From JACPYM01 sp963699175 (GTDB lineage Bacteria; Acidobacteriota; Blastocatellia; RBC074), in NCBI GenBank assembly GCA_963699175.1, contig OY969418.1:7564001-7628000 (forward strand): a stretch of DNA of 64,000 bases, in the 5' to 3' direction. This document shows, piece after piece, positions 50,359 through 58,162 of the stretch (positions within the stretch are counted from its first letter, which is position 1; the number at the start of each line of letters is the position of its first letter). The position numbers and the translations under genes were made by a program. The notes under the pieces were generated by a model that was not told the DNA's origin, did not search any database, and saw only the letters and a list, made by a program, of their open reading frames with translations.

Positions 50359-51312
50359 CTAGCCAATTTTGACCTTGTCGCTGATCTCTTCCACGATGGA
50401 ATACGGATCGCGCTCGCGCCTCGCCACCGCTTCGGCCAGCGCTCGCAACTCGCCTTCCGGCAAGGCTTCGTCGAGCACACGGCGCAGCAATCTTTCGCGC
50501 AACAATTCGAGCAGGCGATTCTCGGCAATGCTGGCGCGGCGTTCGAGCGAAGCGGCCTGCGTGCGGCGGAACACGGCGTAACTTTCAATCGCAACGGCAA
50601 ATTCGGCGATGCCTTTGTTCTGCGTGGCGACGGTACGCACAATCGGCGGATGCCAGCCGTCACTGCGCACTGACATTTCCAACAACGCAATCAACTCGCG
50701 TTCGGTGCGCTCGACGCCTTCACGTTCGGCTTTGTTGATGACGAAGAGATCGCCGATCTCCATGATCCCGGCTTTGATGGCCTGGATGTCGTCGCCCATG
50801 CCGGGCACGAGCACAACGACCGAAACGTCGGCGGTCTTGACGATGTCCACCTCGTCCTGCCCGACGCCGACTGTCTCGACAAGCGTCCTATCGTAGCCAG
50901 CCGCGTCCAAAACCGCAACCGCATCTACTGTAGCCCGCGCTAATCCGCCCAAATTGCCGCGCGTCGCCATCGAGCGAATAAAAACCTGCGGGTCTAGGGC
51001 GAGCGCCTGCATGCGAATGCGGTCGCCTAACAGCGCGCCGCCCGAAAAAGGACTGGACGGGTCAACGGCGATGATGCCGACCGTCTTGTTCTCGCTGCGA
51101 TAGTGAGCGGCCAGCCGGTCAACCAGCGATGATTTGCCCGCGCCGGGCGCCCCCGTGATGCCGATAGTCAAGCCTTTACCGGTGTGCGGAAAAAGTCCTT
51201 TCAGAATCTCCGTCGCATCGGGCGCGTCATTTTCAATCTTGGAAATGGTGCGCGCCACCGCGCGCACGTCACGCGCAAGAATGCGTTCAACGAGTTGTGT
51301 GGATTGCGTCAT
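50359..51312 (-). CDS. meaB: Methylmalonyl-CoA mutase-associated GTPase MeaB
   Basis: A 317-residue G3E-family GTPase chaperone that protects and loads methylmalonyl-CoA mutase with adenosylcobalamin. The start at ATG 51312 (MTQSTQLVERILARD) matches the family; the longer frame to 51543 runs over the divergent promoter. GTP motifs are ITGAPGAGKSSLVDRL, VDPSSPFSGGALLGDRIRM, LVETVGVGQDEVDI and VINKAERE. Length is standard. It is followed by mce in a short operon; with the mutase elsewhere, this suggests propionate or branched-chain catabolism through methylmalonyl-CoA. Confidence 0.96.
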   Translation of the reverse strand: MTQSTQLVERILARDVRAVARTISKIENDAPDATEILKGLFPHTGKGLTIGITGAPGAGKSSLVDRLAAHYRSENKTVGIIAVDPSSPFSGGALLGDRIRMQALALDPQVFIRSMATRGNLGGLARATVDAVAVLDAAGYDRTLVETVGVGQDEVDIVKTADVSVVVLVPGMGDDIQAIKAGIMEIGDLFVINKAEREGVERTERELIALLEMSVRSDGWHPPIVRTVATQNKGIAEFAVAIESYAVFRRTQAASLERRASIAENRLLELLRERLLRRVLDEALPEGELRALAEAVARRERDPYSIVEEISDKVKIG

Positions 51313-51385
51313 CAGCAGGCAGCTTTTAGGACTCCGGTCGGGAATCAACGAGGTGAAAGGCAATATAACCGCAATCGCGGGGAAA

Positions 51386-51414
51386 TTCCAACTTGACTGA
51401 CAAGCGGCTATAAT
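51386..51414 (+). promoter_or_regulatory. Candidate sigma-70-type promoter of a toxin-antitoxin pair
   Basis: A perfect -10 hexamer TATAAT at 51409-51414 has TTCCAA as a 4-of-6 -35 match 17 bases upstream. Transcription would begin near 51421, just ahead of the antitoxin Shine-Dalgarno AAGGAGG at 51433-51439. A TTGACT nearer the -10 is only 10 bases away and is not used. Confidence 0.45.
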
Positions 51415-51445
51415 CACGCTGTCTTTAAGCGCAAGGAGGAAAGTG

Positions 51446-51766
51446 ATGTCGAGAAAGAATGTCAGTTCGGCTGCCGCTGAAGCGTTGGCCGTGGCTGCGC
51501 CAATACAGCAGGACCCGGACAAACTCGGCGGCTCGCCGACCATCGGCGTGCAGCGTGTACACGCCGAAACGCTGATTGATTATTTTGCCGGTGGCCTGAC
51601 ACTAGAGGATTTTCTGCAAGATTTTGAAGGCACTCCGAGAACTACCGTCTTGGGAGTCTTGAGCATCGTGCGCCAGGCGATTCGTGATGGCTTGTTGACA
51701 GGGATGCGGGTGCGCCCGGAGTGCGCTTATCGGGGAGTTGAGATGGAGGAGCAAACGATTGAGTAG
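51446..51766 (+). CDS. DUF433-type antitoxin
   Basis: A 106-residue protein starting at ATG 51446, six bases after AAGGAGG. Its C-terminal part has the DUF433 pattern (GGSPTIGVQRVHAETLIDYF, GLTLEDFLQDFEGTPR, VLGVLSIVRQAIRDGL). The N-terminal ~25 residues are Ala-rich and variable. It directly precedes, without gap, the DUF5615 toxin gene; the stop TAG is immediately followed by the toxin ATG. It probably neutralises the toxin and autoregulates. It is only modestly similar to the antitoxin at 13726-14046, so the two pairs look like separate acquisitions. Confidence 0.78.
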   Translation: MSRKNVSSAAAEALAVAAPIQQDPDKLGGSPTIGVQRVHAETLIDYFAGGLTLEDFLQDFEGTPRTTVLGVLSIVRQAIRDGLLTGMRVRPECAYRGVEMEEQTIE

Positions 51767-52135
51767 ATGAACATCCTCTTCGACCATTGCATGCCCAAGC
51801 CTTTACGCAAACACCTGCGTCCACATACCGTGAAAACCACGCTGGAAATGGGCTGGGACGGCTTGGCCAATGGTGACCTGCTACGCGAGGCCCAAACTCA
51901 ATTCGATGTGTTGCTGACAACGGATACAAACATCAAATACCAGCAGTCCATTCGCCAATACGACATTGGCTTGATCGTTTTGCGCGCTTTGAGCAACGCC
52001 CCGGCTGATTTGCTGGAACTCGTGCCTGCCGTACTGGAGTTGCTGACGAAGATTCAACCGGGCGAAGTGCACTATCTGTTTGCCGCAGAGATGCAAGCAC
52101 TGGAAGTGCGGCGCGGACGGCGGTTCAAACGCTAA
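51767..52135 (+). CDS. DUF5615 PIN-like toxin
   Basis: A 122-residue predicted RNase with the DUF5615 pattern: MNILFDHCMPKPLRKHL with the first acidic Asp, then DVLLTTDTNIKYQQSI with the next acidic residues. It resembles the toxin at 13361-13726 over nearly the whole length (FDxxxPxPLRxxL, LLTTDxNIxYQQ). The start ATG abuts the antitoxin stop. Toxin function follows from the family and the pairing; it is not shown by the sequence alone. Confidence 0.82.
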   Translation: MNILFDHCMPKPLRKHLRPHTVKTTLEMGWDGLANGDLLREAQTQFDVLLTTDTNIKYQQSIRQYDIGLIVLRALSNAPADLLELVPAVLELLTKIQPGEVHYLFAAEMQALEVRRGRRFKR

Positions 52136-52183
52136 GCGCCGCGTTTTGCCTGACCATTTGTGCATCAATAGGAGAGCATCGCG

Positions 52184-52810
52184 ATGACCGCAGACTGGCT
52201 TCCGACAATCGCCACCGCCATGGGTTCGGCCTGGCTTTCCGGCATCAACTTGTATGCGACCGTAGTGACGCTGGGTCTGCTCGAACGTTTCCAGTGGGTC
52301 AAGCTGCCGGGCGAACTGCATATGCTCAGCGAGTGGTGGGTGATTGGCCTGGCGGGAGCGTTGTATCTGATCGAATTTGTCGCAGACAAGATTCCCGCCG
52401 TAGATTCAGCCTGGGACGCGGTTCACACTTTTATTCGCGTGCCTGCTGGCGCGATTCTGGCCGCGACTGCCGTTGCCGATTTTCACCCAGCGGTAAAAAT
52501 AGCCGCCATGCTCGTCGGTGGTACATTGGCGCTCGGCTCGCATGGCACGAAGGCCGCAACACGGTTAGCTGCGAACACCAGTCCGGAACCTGTCTCGAAC
52601 ATCGCCTTGAGCTTGCTGGAAGATGTCGTGGCGTTCGGCTCGACCATATTGATGGCGTTTTTCCCGGTGTTGATCTTGGTCGTGATTGTGCTCTTCGTGA
52701 TTGTCGCAGTATGGCTCGTACCGAAGATTGTGCGCGCCTTGCGGCGGTTGATCGCTCGGCTTAAAAGCTTGTTCAACCCGCAGCCGGAAGAGGCTGGCCG
52801 CGCTAGTTGA
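52184..52810 (+). CDS. DUF4126 membrane protein
   Basis: A 208-residue integral membrane protein with about four or five hydrophobic helices (WLSGINLYATVVTLGLLER, WVIGLAGALYLIEFVADKI, GAILAATAVADF, FPVLILVVIVLFVIVAVWLV). The GINLYATV and FVADKIPAVDSAWDAVHTFIR stretches match the DUF4126 family of unknown function. A Shine-Dalgarno GGAGAG precedes the start by about nine bases. The C-terminal tail is basic and probably cytosolic. It does not overlap the toxin gene and is probably separately transcribed. Confidence 0.85.
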   Translation: MTADWLPTIATAMGSAWLSGINLYATVVTLGLLERFQWVKLPGELHMLSEWWVIGLAGALYLIEFVADKIPAVDSAWDAVHTFIRVPAGAILAATAVADFHPAVKIAAMLVGGTLALGSHGTKAATRLAANTSPEPVSNIALSLLEDVVAFGSTILMAFFPVLILVVIVLFVIVAVWLVPKIVRALRRLIARLKSLFNPQPEEAGRAS

Positions 52811-52950
52811 ATACAAAGAAGGCGCTCTCCTAATGGTGATTAGAATCCAAAATTAGTTATTGCAACATCTCTGGCGACTGCGTATAGTCGCGCTTGCACG
52901 TGACCTCGTTCGCGTGTGACTGAATCAAACAGCCGTTTAGTCAAACCTGA

Positions 52951-52976
52951 TTAACGATAAATTTTAACGATAAATT
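52951..52976. repeat. Tandem 13-bp direct repeat
   Basis: TTAACGATAAATT is present twice in tandem, about 105 bases upstream of the DUF3857 gene start. AT-rich tandem sites of this size could be a regulator binding site, but no factor can be named. Confidence 0.55.
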
Positions 52977-53079
52977 CGACAACGGCTCAGCAACTTTACG
53001 AATTTCAATAGCCAAGCCTTGGTGCCCCCTGACACTGTGCCATATACGTTGGCCGCTCTTCACGAAAGGTAATTTATTT

Positions 53080-55074
53080 ATGAAAATCCCTCCCGCATTT
53101 TTCCGTTTTGTTATGCTCTTAGCTTTTCTGGTTTTGCTAACTACGCCAGGCTCTGCCCAGGATTGGAAGCCGATTGACCCAGCGCACGTCGCTTTGAAAG
53201 CGCCGACGATTGACAAGGAAGCCGATGCCGAGGCGCTCTTTTGGGAAGTTCGCATGCAGGACGAGCCGGATGGTTACGGTTCGATTCAACGCGTGCTCAA
53301 TCACTACGTGCGCTTGAAAATCTTCACCGAGCGCGGCGTCGAGCAGCACGGCAAAGTGGACATCTTCTATTACGGCAATAACCTGATCAACAACATTGCT
53401 GCGCGCACGATCAAAGCCGACGGTACGATTGTCGAATTGAAGAAGGATGCAATCTTCGAGCGCGAGGTCGTCAAGCTGAGCGGATTCAAGGTCAAAGCTA
53501 AAAACTTCGCGCTGCCCGCCGTCACACCGGGCTGCATTGTCGAATACAGATGGAAAGAGTCGCGCCCGGCAGGCGTTTATATGCGCCTGCAACTGCAACG
53601 CGAGTATCCGATTCAACAGGTAAAGTACTATGTCCGCCCAGCCAGTGATGTCATCGTTGACGGCGCGCCGGCGGGGATGAAGTCGCTCACCTTTCACGGC
53701 CAGACGACGCCGTTCGTAAAAGAGCCGAATAACTTTTGGAGCACCACGGCCAGCAACGTGCCCGCCTTCAAGGAAGAAGCCCGCATGCCACCCGAAGATC
53801 AAATACGCGCCTGGGTGCTGCTCTATTACTCGAACAAAGACAAGATCGTTCCGGCGGAGTATTGGAAATCGGTGGGCAAGCGGCGCTACGAACTCACTAA
53901 AGGGATGATGAAGGTCAACGATGACGTAAAGAAGTCTGCCGCCACCATCATCGGCGACGCCTCCGACCCGGATCAGAAGCTGCAACGGCTGCTGGAGTTT
54001 TGCCGCACCAAGATCAAAAACATCAATGATGATGCTGAGCATCTGACCGCCGATGATCGCAAGAAGCTGAAGGAGAATAAATCGCCCAACGATACCCTGA
54101 AGAATGCTTACGGTAACAGCACGGACATTGATATGCTCTTTTCCGCTTTGGCAATCGGTGCGGGCTTCGATGTGCACGCGATCAGTTTGTCCGACCGCAG
54201 CGACATCTTCTTTGATCCGCAGACACCGGATGACTATTTTCTCAATTTCATTAACGTCGCGGTCAAAGTCGGCGACGGCTGGCGCGTGATTGATCCGTCG
54301 AGCAAATACGTTCCCTACGGCATGCTGCGTTGGGAGCAGGAGGGCATACAGGGACTGGTGTCCGATCAGAAGGAACCCACTTTCATCACTACGGTGCTTT
54401 CGCCGCCTGAAAAATCACTCTCCCGTCGCAGCGCTAAGCTGCGCCTGAGCGAAGATGGCACGCTCGAAGGCGACGTGCGCGTCGAATATACCGGCCACGC
54501 GGCTGTGCCACGAAAAGAAGAGTTGGACGAGAAGTCAGCCAACGAACGCGAGGAATGGTTGCGCGACTCGGTCAAGAGCCGCTTGGCTGGCGCGGAAATC
54601 TCCGAGATCAAAATAGAGAACGTGACCGATCCCTTCAAGCCGCTGATCTTTTCCTACAAGATCAAAGTGCCCGCCTACGCTGAGCGCACCGGCAAGCGGC
54701 TTTTCCTGCAACCGGCCTTTTTCCAGAAAGGCGTCGCCCCGCTCTTTAGCACCAACACGCGGAAGCACGCCATCTATTTCAACTACCCGTGGTCGGAAGA
54801 CGATTCGATCAACATCGAAATGCCCGCTGGCTATGCCTTGGACAATGCGGAAGCGCCTGCCTCGTTCCCTCTCGGCAAAATTGGTGATTACAAGGTGCGG
54901 CTGGCCGCCACGCAAGACGCGAAGACCTTGATCTACGAACGCAAGTTCAAATTCGAAGGGATGTTATTCCCGCAAAACATATATGCCGATTTGAAGCGTG
55001 CGTTCGATATGATCCATCAAGAAGACAATCACGCCGTGACGCTCAAACAGGGCGCAGCGACGGCGGTGAAATAA
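53080..55074 (+). CDS. Exported DUF3857 / transglutaminase-like protein, active site apparently lost
   Basis: A 664-residue exported protein with a signal peptide (cleavage near GSAQ). The DUF3857 beta domain spans about residues 45-215 and a transglutaminase-like domain about 265-420, followed by a DUF3858-like beta region. In the position of the catalytic Cys the motif reads YGNSTDIDMLF, with Ser347 for Cys; the catalytic His is replaced by Phe390 (LNFINVAVKVG), while the Asp (D405, VIDPSS) remains. It is therefore probably a pseudoenzyme. The next gene encodes an intact homologue. GAAAGG precedes ATG 53080 by about ten bases. The protein may act as a structural or regulatory partner in the periplasm. 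Confidence 0.82.
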   Translation: MKIPPAFFRFVMLLAFLVLLTTPGSAQDWKPIDPAHVALKAPTIDKEADAEALFWEVRMQDEPDGYGSIQRVLNHYVRLKIFTERGVEQHGKVDIFYYGNNLINNIAARTIKADGTIVELKKDAIFEREVVKLSGFKVKAKNFALPAVTPGCIVEYRWKESRPAGVYMRLQLQREYPIQQVKYYVRPASDVIVDGAPAGMKSLTFHGQTTPFVKEPNNFWSTTASNVPAFKEEARMPPEDQIRAWVLLYYSNKDKIVPAEYWKSVGKRRYELTKGMMKVNDDVKKSAATIIGDASDPDQKLQRLLEFCRTKIKNINDDAEHLTADDRKKLKENKSPNDTLKNAYGNSTDIDMLFSALAIGAGFDVHAISLSDRSDIFFDPQTPDDYFLNFINVAVKVGDGWRVIDPSSKYVPYGMLRWEQEGIQGLVSDQKEPTFITTVLSPPEKSLSRRSAKLRLSEDGTLEGDVRVEYTGHAAVPRKEELDEKSANEREEWLRDSVKSRLAGAEISEIKIENVTDPFKPLIFSYKIKVPAYAERTGKRLFLQPAFFQKGVAPLFSTNTRKHAIYFNYPWSEDDSINIEMPAGYALDNAEAPASFPLGKIGDYKVRLAATQDAKTLIYERKFKFEGMLFPQNIYADLKRAFDMIHQEDNHAVTLKQGAATAVK

Positions 55075-55075
55075 G

Positions 55076-55168
55076 CCTGGGTACGCACGCGGCTCGCGCG
55101 CGAGGGGTGGGGCGGCATACATTTCGGTTAATACGTCTCATCTCACGTACGCGAGCCGCGCGCCCAGG
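55076..55168. repeat. Imperfect inverted repeat between the two DUF3857 genes
   Basis: CGCGGCTCGCG (55088-55098) pairs exactly with 55150-55160, and the outer CCTGGG (55076-55081) with CCCAGG (55163-55168), with a small gap. The right arm ends inside the AGGAGG ribosome-binding site of the next gene (55166-55171), so folding could affect its translation. Confidence 0.8.
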
Positions 55169-55180
55169 AGGTAAAAACCT

Positions 55181-57139
55181 ATGCGAAGCAAAATCCTATT
55201 TACTCTGTTCGTTCTCCTCACATTCTCAACCTCTGCCTTGGCGGGTGATGAAGTGCCCGCCTGGTTGAAACAGGCCGCTGCCATCACGCTGCCGAGCTAC
55301 CCCAAAGAAGTCGAAGTTGTCGTGTTGCACGACGAATCGCGTATCACCGTCGCAGAAGATGGACGCATTACAACGTCTGACACCTATGCCCTCCGGCTGC
55401 TCACGCGCGCGGGCCGACAGCACGCCGAAGCGATGACCGGTTATAAAACCGATACGGACAAGATCAAAGAGATGCGCGCCTGGCTGATTCGCCCTAACGG
55501 CGAAGTGAAGTTCTACGGCAAGCAACAGACGCTGGAAGGTGCACTGGTAGACAACGATGTTTACAACGAGTATCGCCGCAAGCTGATCTCCGCCGAAGAC
55601 GATGCCGATACCGGCTGTGTTTTTGGCTATGAGATTGCGAAGGAATCGCGTTCGGTCTTCTCGCAATTCTCCTGGTACTTTCAAAGCCTGCATCCGGTCG
55701 TGATGTCGCGTATCACCGTCAATCTGCCGCAGGGGTGGCGCGCTACCGGCGTGACGTTCAATCACAACAACCTGGAGCCGCAAGTGAGCGGTACGAATTT
55801 TACCTGGGAGCTGCGCAACTTGTCGCCGATTGAACTGGAACCGGCTAGCCCACCGCACTTGGCCGCGCGTGTCTCTATCAACGTCTATCCGCCCGAAGGC
55901 AAAAGCACGCTGATACGTCCGTTCGCCACCTGGACGGATGTCTCGCGTTATATGGTTGAACTCTCCGAGCCGCAAGCCGCCTACAACGAAGCGATGGCTG
56001 CCAAAGCGCGCGAGCTGACGGCGCAGGCTAAGAGCGAATATGAGAAGGTTCAAGCCGTGGCGCGTTATGCGCAGAGCGTCAATTACATTTCGATTCAAAC
56101 CGATCTCGGGCGCGGCGGCGGCTATCGCCCACACGCGGCGGTAGATGTCTTCAATAAAAACTACGGCGATTGCAAAGACAAAGCGAATCTGATGCGCAGC
56201 ATGCTCAAAGTGGTGGGGGTCGAGTCTTATCTTGTCTCGATCTATTCCGGCGATCCGAATTACGTGCGACCGGAATGGCCTTCACCTGGTCAGTTCAACC
56301 ATTGCATCATTGCGGTCAAAGTCGGCGAAGCCACCAATGCGGCAACGTTGGTCAAACACCAGACACTCGGTCGCCTGCTCATCTTCGATCCGACCGACAC
56401 GTACACGCAGTTTGGTGATCTGCCCGATCACGAACAAGGAAGCTGGGCCTTGATCGAAGCGGGCAGTCTCGGCGACCTGGTCAAAATGCCGGTCACGCCG
56501 TCTGATGCCAACAAACTCGAACGCACGGTCGAAGCCGCGCTCGACGCTGAAGGAAATCTGACCGCCACGATCAAAGAGAGTTCGGTGGGCCAAGCTGCTG
56601 TGAGCGAGCGCCGCCAATTCAAACACTACTCACAGTCTGATTATCAGAAAGTCACTGAACGTTGGATCACGCACGGCGCACCCGGCGCGGCTGTCTCCAA
56701 AATCGCGCCGAATGATCAGGCGCAAACCGGACGCTTCGCGCTCGAAGTCGAATTCAAAGCGCCCGCTTATGCCAAAACGATGCGCGGCAAATTGATGGTC
56801 TTCAAACCGGCGCTGGTCTCGCGGCGCTCGTCGCTGTCTTTGACGAAAGACAAACGCGCCTATCCGGTCGTGCTGGAGTCGAAGGCGTTTAGCGAAACGG
56901 CGCGCATCAAATTGCCCGACGGCTTCGAGGCGGACGAGATTCCCTCCGCAGTGGAAATCAATCAGCCCTTCGGCAACTACGCGGCGAGTTGGGAAGTGAA
57001 GGACGGCTATCTGCACTTCAAACGTTCACTCATCCTGCGTGCGAGCACAATCCCGGTTGAGCAATACACCAACGTGCGTTCGTTTTTCGCTACCGTGCTG
57101 GGTGCTGAGCAGGCGCCGGTGGTGTTGGCGAAGAAGTGA
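55181..57139 (+). CDS. Exported DUF3857 / transglutaminase-like protein, catalytic triad present
   Basis: A 652-residue exported protein; ATG 55181 is nine bases after AGGAGG. A signal peptide (cleavage after TSALAG) precedes a DUF3857 domain (~40-225). The transglutaminase-like domain (~270-420) has the Cys-His-Asp triad: Cys331 in YGDCKDKANLM, His374 in FNHCIIAVKVG and Asp403 in IFDPTDTY. C-terminal beta regions follow. Such domains in bacteria often act as periplasmic peptidases or amidases of unknown substrate. It is co-directional with the dead homologue upstream, 106 bases away across an inverted repeat, and the two probably work as a pair. Confidence 0.87.
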   Translation: MRSKILFTLFVLLTFSTSALAGDEVPAWLKQAAAITLPSYPKEVEVVVLHDESRITVAEDGRITTSDTYALRLLTRAGRQHAEAMTGYKTDTDKIKEMRAWLIRPNGEVKFYGKQQTLEGALVDNDVYNEYRRKLISAEDDADTGCVFGYEIAKESRSVFSQFSWYFQSLHPVVMSRITVNLPQGWRATGVTFNHNNLEPQVSGTNFTWELRNLSPIELEPASPPHLAARVSINVYPPEGKSTLIRPFATWTDVSRYMVELSEPQAAYNEAMAAKARELTAQAKSEYEKVQAVARYAQSVNYISIQTDLGRGGGYRPHAAVDVFNKNYGDCKDKANLMRSMLKVVGVESYLVSIYSGDPNYVRPEWPSPGQFNHCIIAVKVGEATNAATLVKHQTLGRLLIFDPTDTYTQFGDLPDHEQGSWALIEAGSLGDLVKMPVTPSDANKLERTVEAALDAEGNLTATIKESSVGQAAVSERRQFKHYSQSDYQKVTERWITHGAPGAAVSKIAPNDQAQTGRFALEVEFKAPAYAKTMRGKLMVFKPALVSRRSSLSLTKDKRAYPVVLESKAFSETARIKLPDGFEADEIPSAVEINQPFGNYAASWEVKDGYLHFKRSLILRASTIPVEQYTNVRSFFATVLGAEQAPVVLAKK

Positions 57140-57157
57140 AACGTGGCTGTGCCAGTG

Positions 57158-57234
57158 CAGAACGGGGAGCGTCAGCGACCTGCACCTTGATCTCCTTTGA
57201 GACAGTGGGTAGGTCGCTGACGCTCCCCGTTCTG
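57158..57234. repeat. 24-bp perfect inverted repeat (family A)
   Basis: Arms 57158-57181 and 57211-57234 are perfect complements around a 29-nt loop. The core GAACGGGGAGCGTCAGCGAC matches the repeat at 8070-8172 at most positions. It sits 19 bases after the DUF3857 gene. Confidence 0.92.
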
Positions 57235-57343
57235 TGTTTTGCGTAAGCCGAGGCAGGTATTCACTAGGCATAATGAATCTGATGTCTTATTGTCTTCCGT
57301 AATCTCTCACGTTATCACCAACCGCTTTTGAGAGAGTAAAACC

Positions 57344-58069
57344 ATGAGCGACAGCAACATTAGTCAACAAATCGCCTCCGGCAGCACGCGCGCGCAACGG
57401 CGGCACAAACGTTTGCTTTGGATTGTGCTGGCAATCGTCGTCGCCGCGCTGGGCTGGCTCGGCTTTGATCTGTATGCCCCGCGCCAGACCCGGCTGCGCG
57501 ATTTCGATCCCAACGAGGTTGCGCAGCTTGAGACCGCGATGTGGCGCTCGTATTACGACAAAGAGCGCGTCAAACTCTTCAATCAACTCAGCGAAACATT
57601 GCGACAGCAATACCACATGCCGCTCGTACGCTCGAACGCCGTGGCCTATCAAGCTGCCAAGGCCGCTTTCGTTTTCAAAGAGGGCAAACAGCGCGCGGAT
57701 TACGAGAAGGCGTTGCCCAATCTGGTCAATTACTACACCGCAATCCGCGCGATGAGCGACACGCCATTTGATGTCGAACGCGCCGCGAAGCTGGAATTGG
57801 AATGGTGGATCGTTCACCGGCAACGCGCCAAGCATCAACCCGGCGATCTCGCGCAGGCGCTGGCCGATTTGCAAGCAGAGTTATTTCAGCTACCCGCCGA
57901 ACGTTTTCAGGAACACGCCCGCTTGCGTGCCGAAGCGATGACCATCCGCGACGACAAGGCAGCGGCGGGCGGCGTGAGCGAAGCCGATTGGCAGCGCATT
58001 GAAGAGCTACTGCGCGGCTCATGGCAGTCGTTGTGGAAAGCGGTCAACGGCGCAGGCGGCGCGGCTTAG
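57344..58069 (+). CDS. Single-pass membrane protein of unknown function
   Basis: A 241-residue protein with a basic cytosolic N-terminus, a transmembrane helix at about residues 24-44 (LLWIVLAIVVAALGWLGFDLY) and a helical extracytoplasmic domain (~50-235) rich in Ala, Gln and Glu (VAQLETAMWRSYYDKERVKL, LELEWWIVHRQRAKH). A purine-rich GAGAG site precedes the start. I do not recognise the family; the amphipathic helices suggest a coiled, possibly oligomeric domain. It has its own spacer on both sides and seems monocistronic. Confidence 0.7.
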   Translation: MSDSNISQQIASGSTRAQRRHKRLLWIVLAIVVAALGWLGFDLYAPRQTRLRDFDPNEVAQLETAMWRSYYDKERVKLFNQLSETLRQQYHMPLVRSNAVAYQAAKAAFVFKEGKQRADYEKALPNLVNYYTAIRAMSDTPFDVERAAKLELEWWIVHRQRAKHQPGDLAQALADLQAELFQLPAERFQEHARLRAEAMTIRDDKAAAGGVSEADWQRIEELLRGSWQSLWKAVNGAGGAA

Positions 58070-58085
58070 CGCCATTTGTATATCA

Positions 58086-58162
58086 GTAGGGGCAGACCTG
58101 CGTGTCTGCCCTGGATTGAGGAGACGCCAACCCGCTGGGCAGACACGCAGGCCTGCCCCTAC
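58086..58162. repeat. 26-bp inverted repeat overlapping the terC 3' end
   Basis: GTAGGGGCAGACCTGCGTGT and six further bases (58086-58111) pair with 58137-58162, with one mismatch, around a 25-base loop. The right arm supplies the stop codon of terC (CTA at 58159-58161 on the plus strand). GGGGCAGGCCTGCGTGTCTGCCC-type palindromes are, from memory, frequent in environmental bacterial genomes; a search would settle this. Confidence 0.9.

Noticed and set aside
51313..51543. Longer N-terminus for MeaB
   Set aside because: The extra 77 codons run into the divergent antitoxin gene and its promoter; the family start is at 51312.
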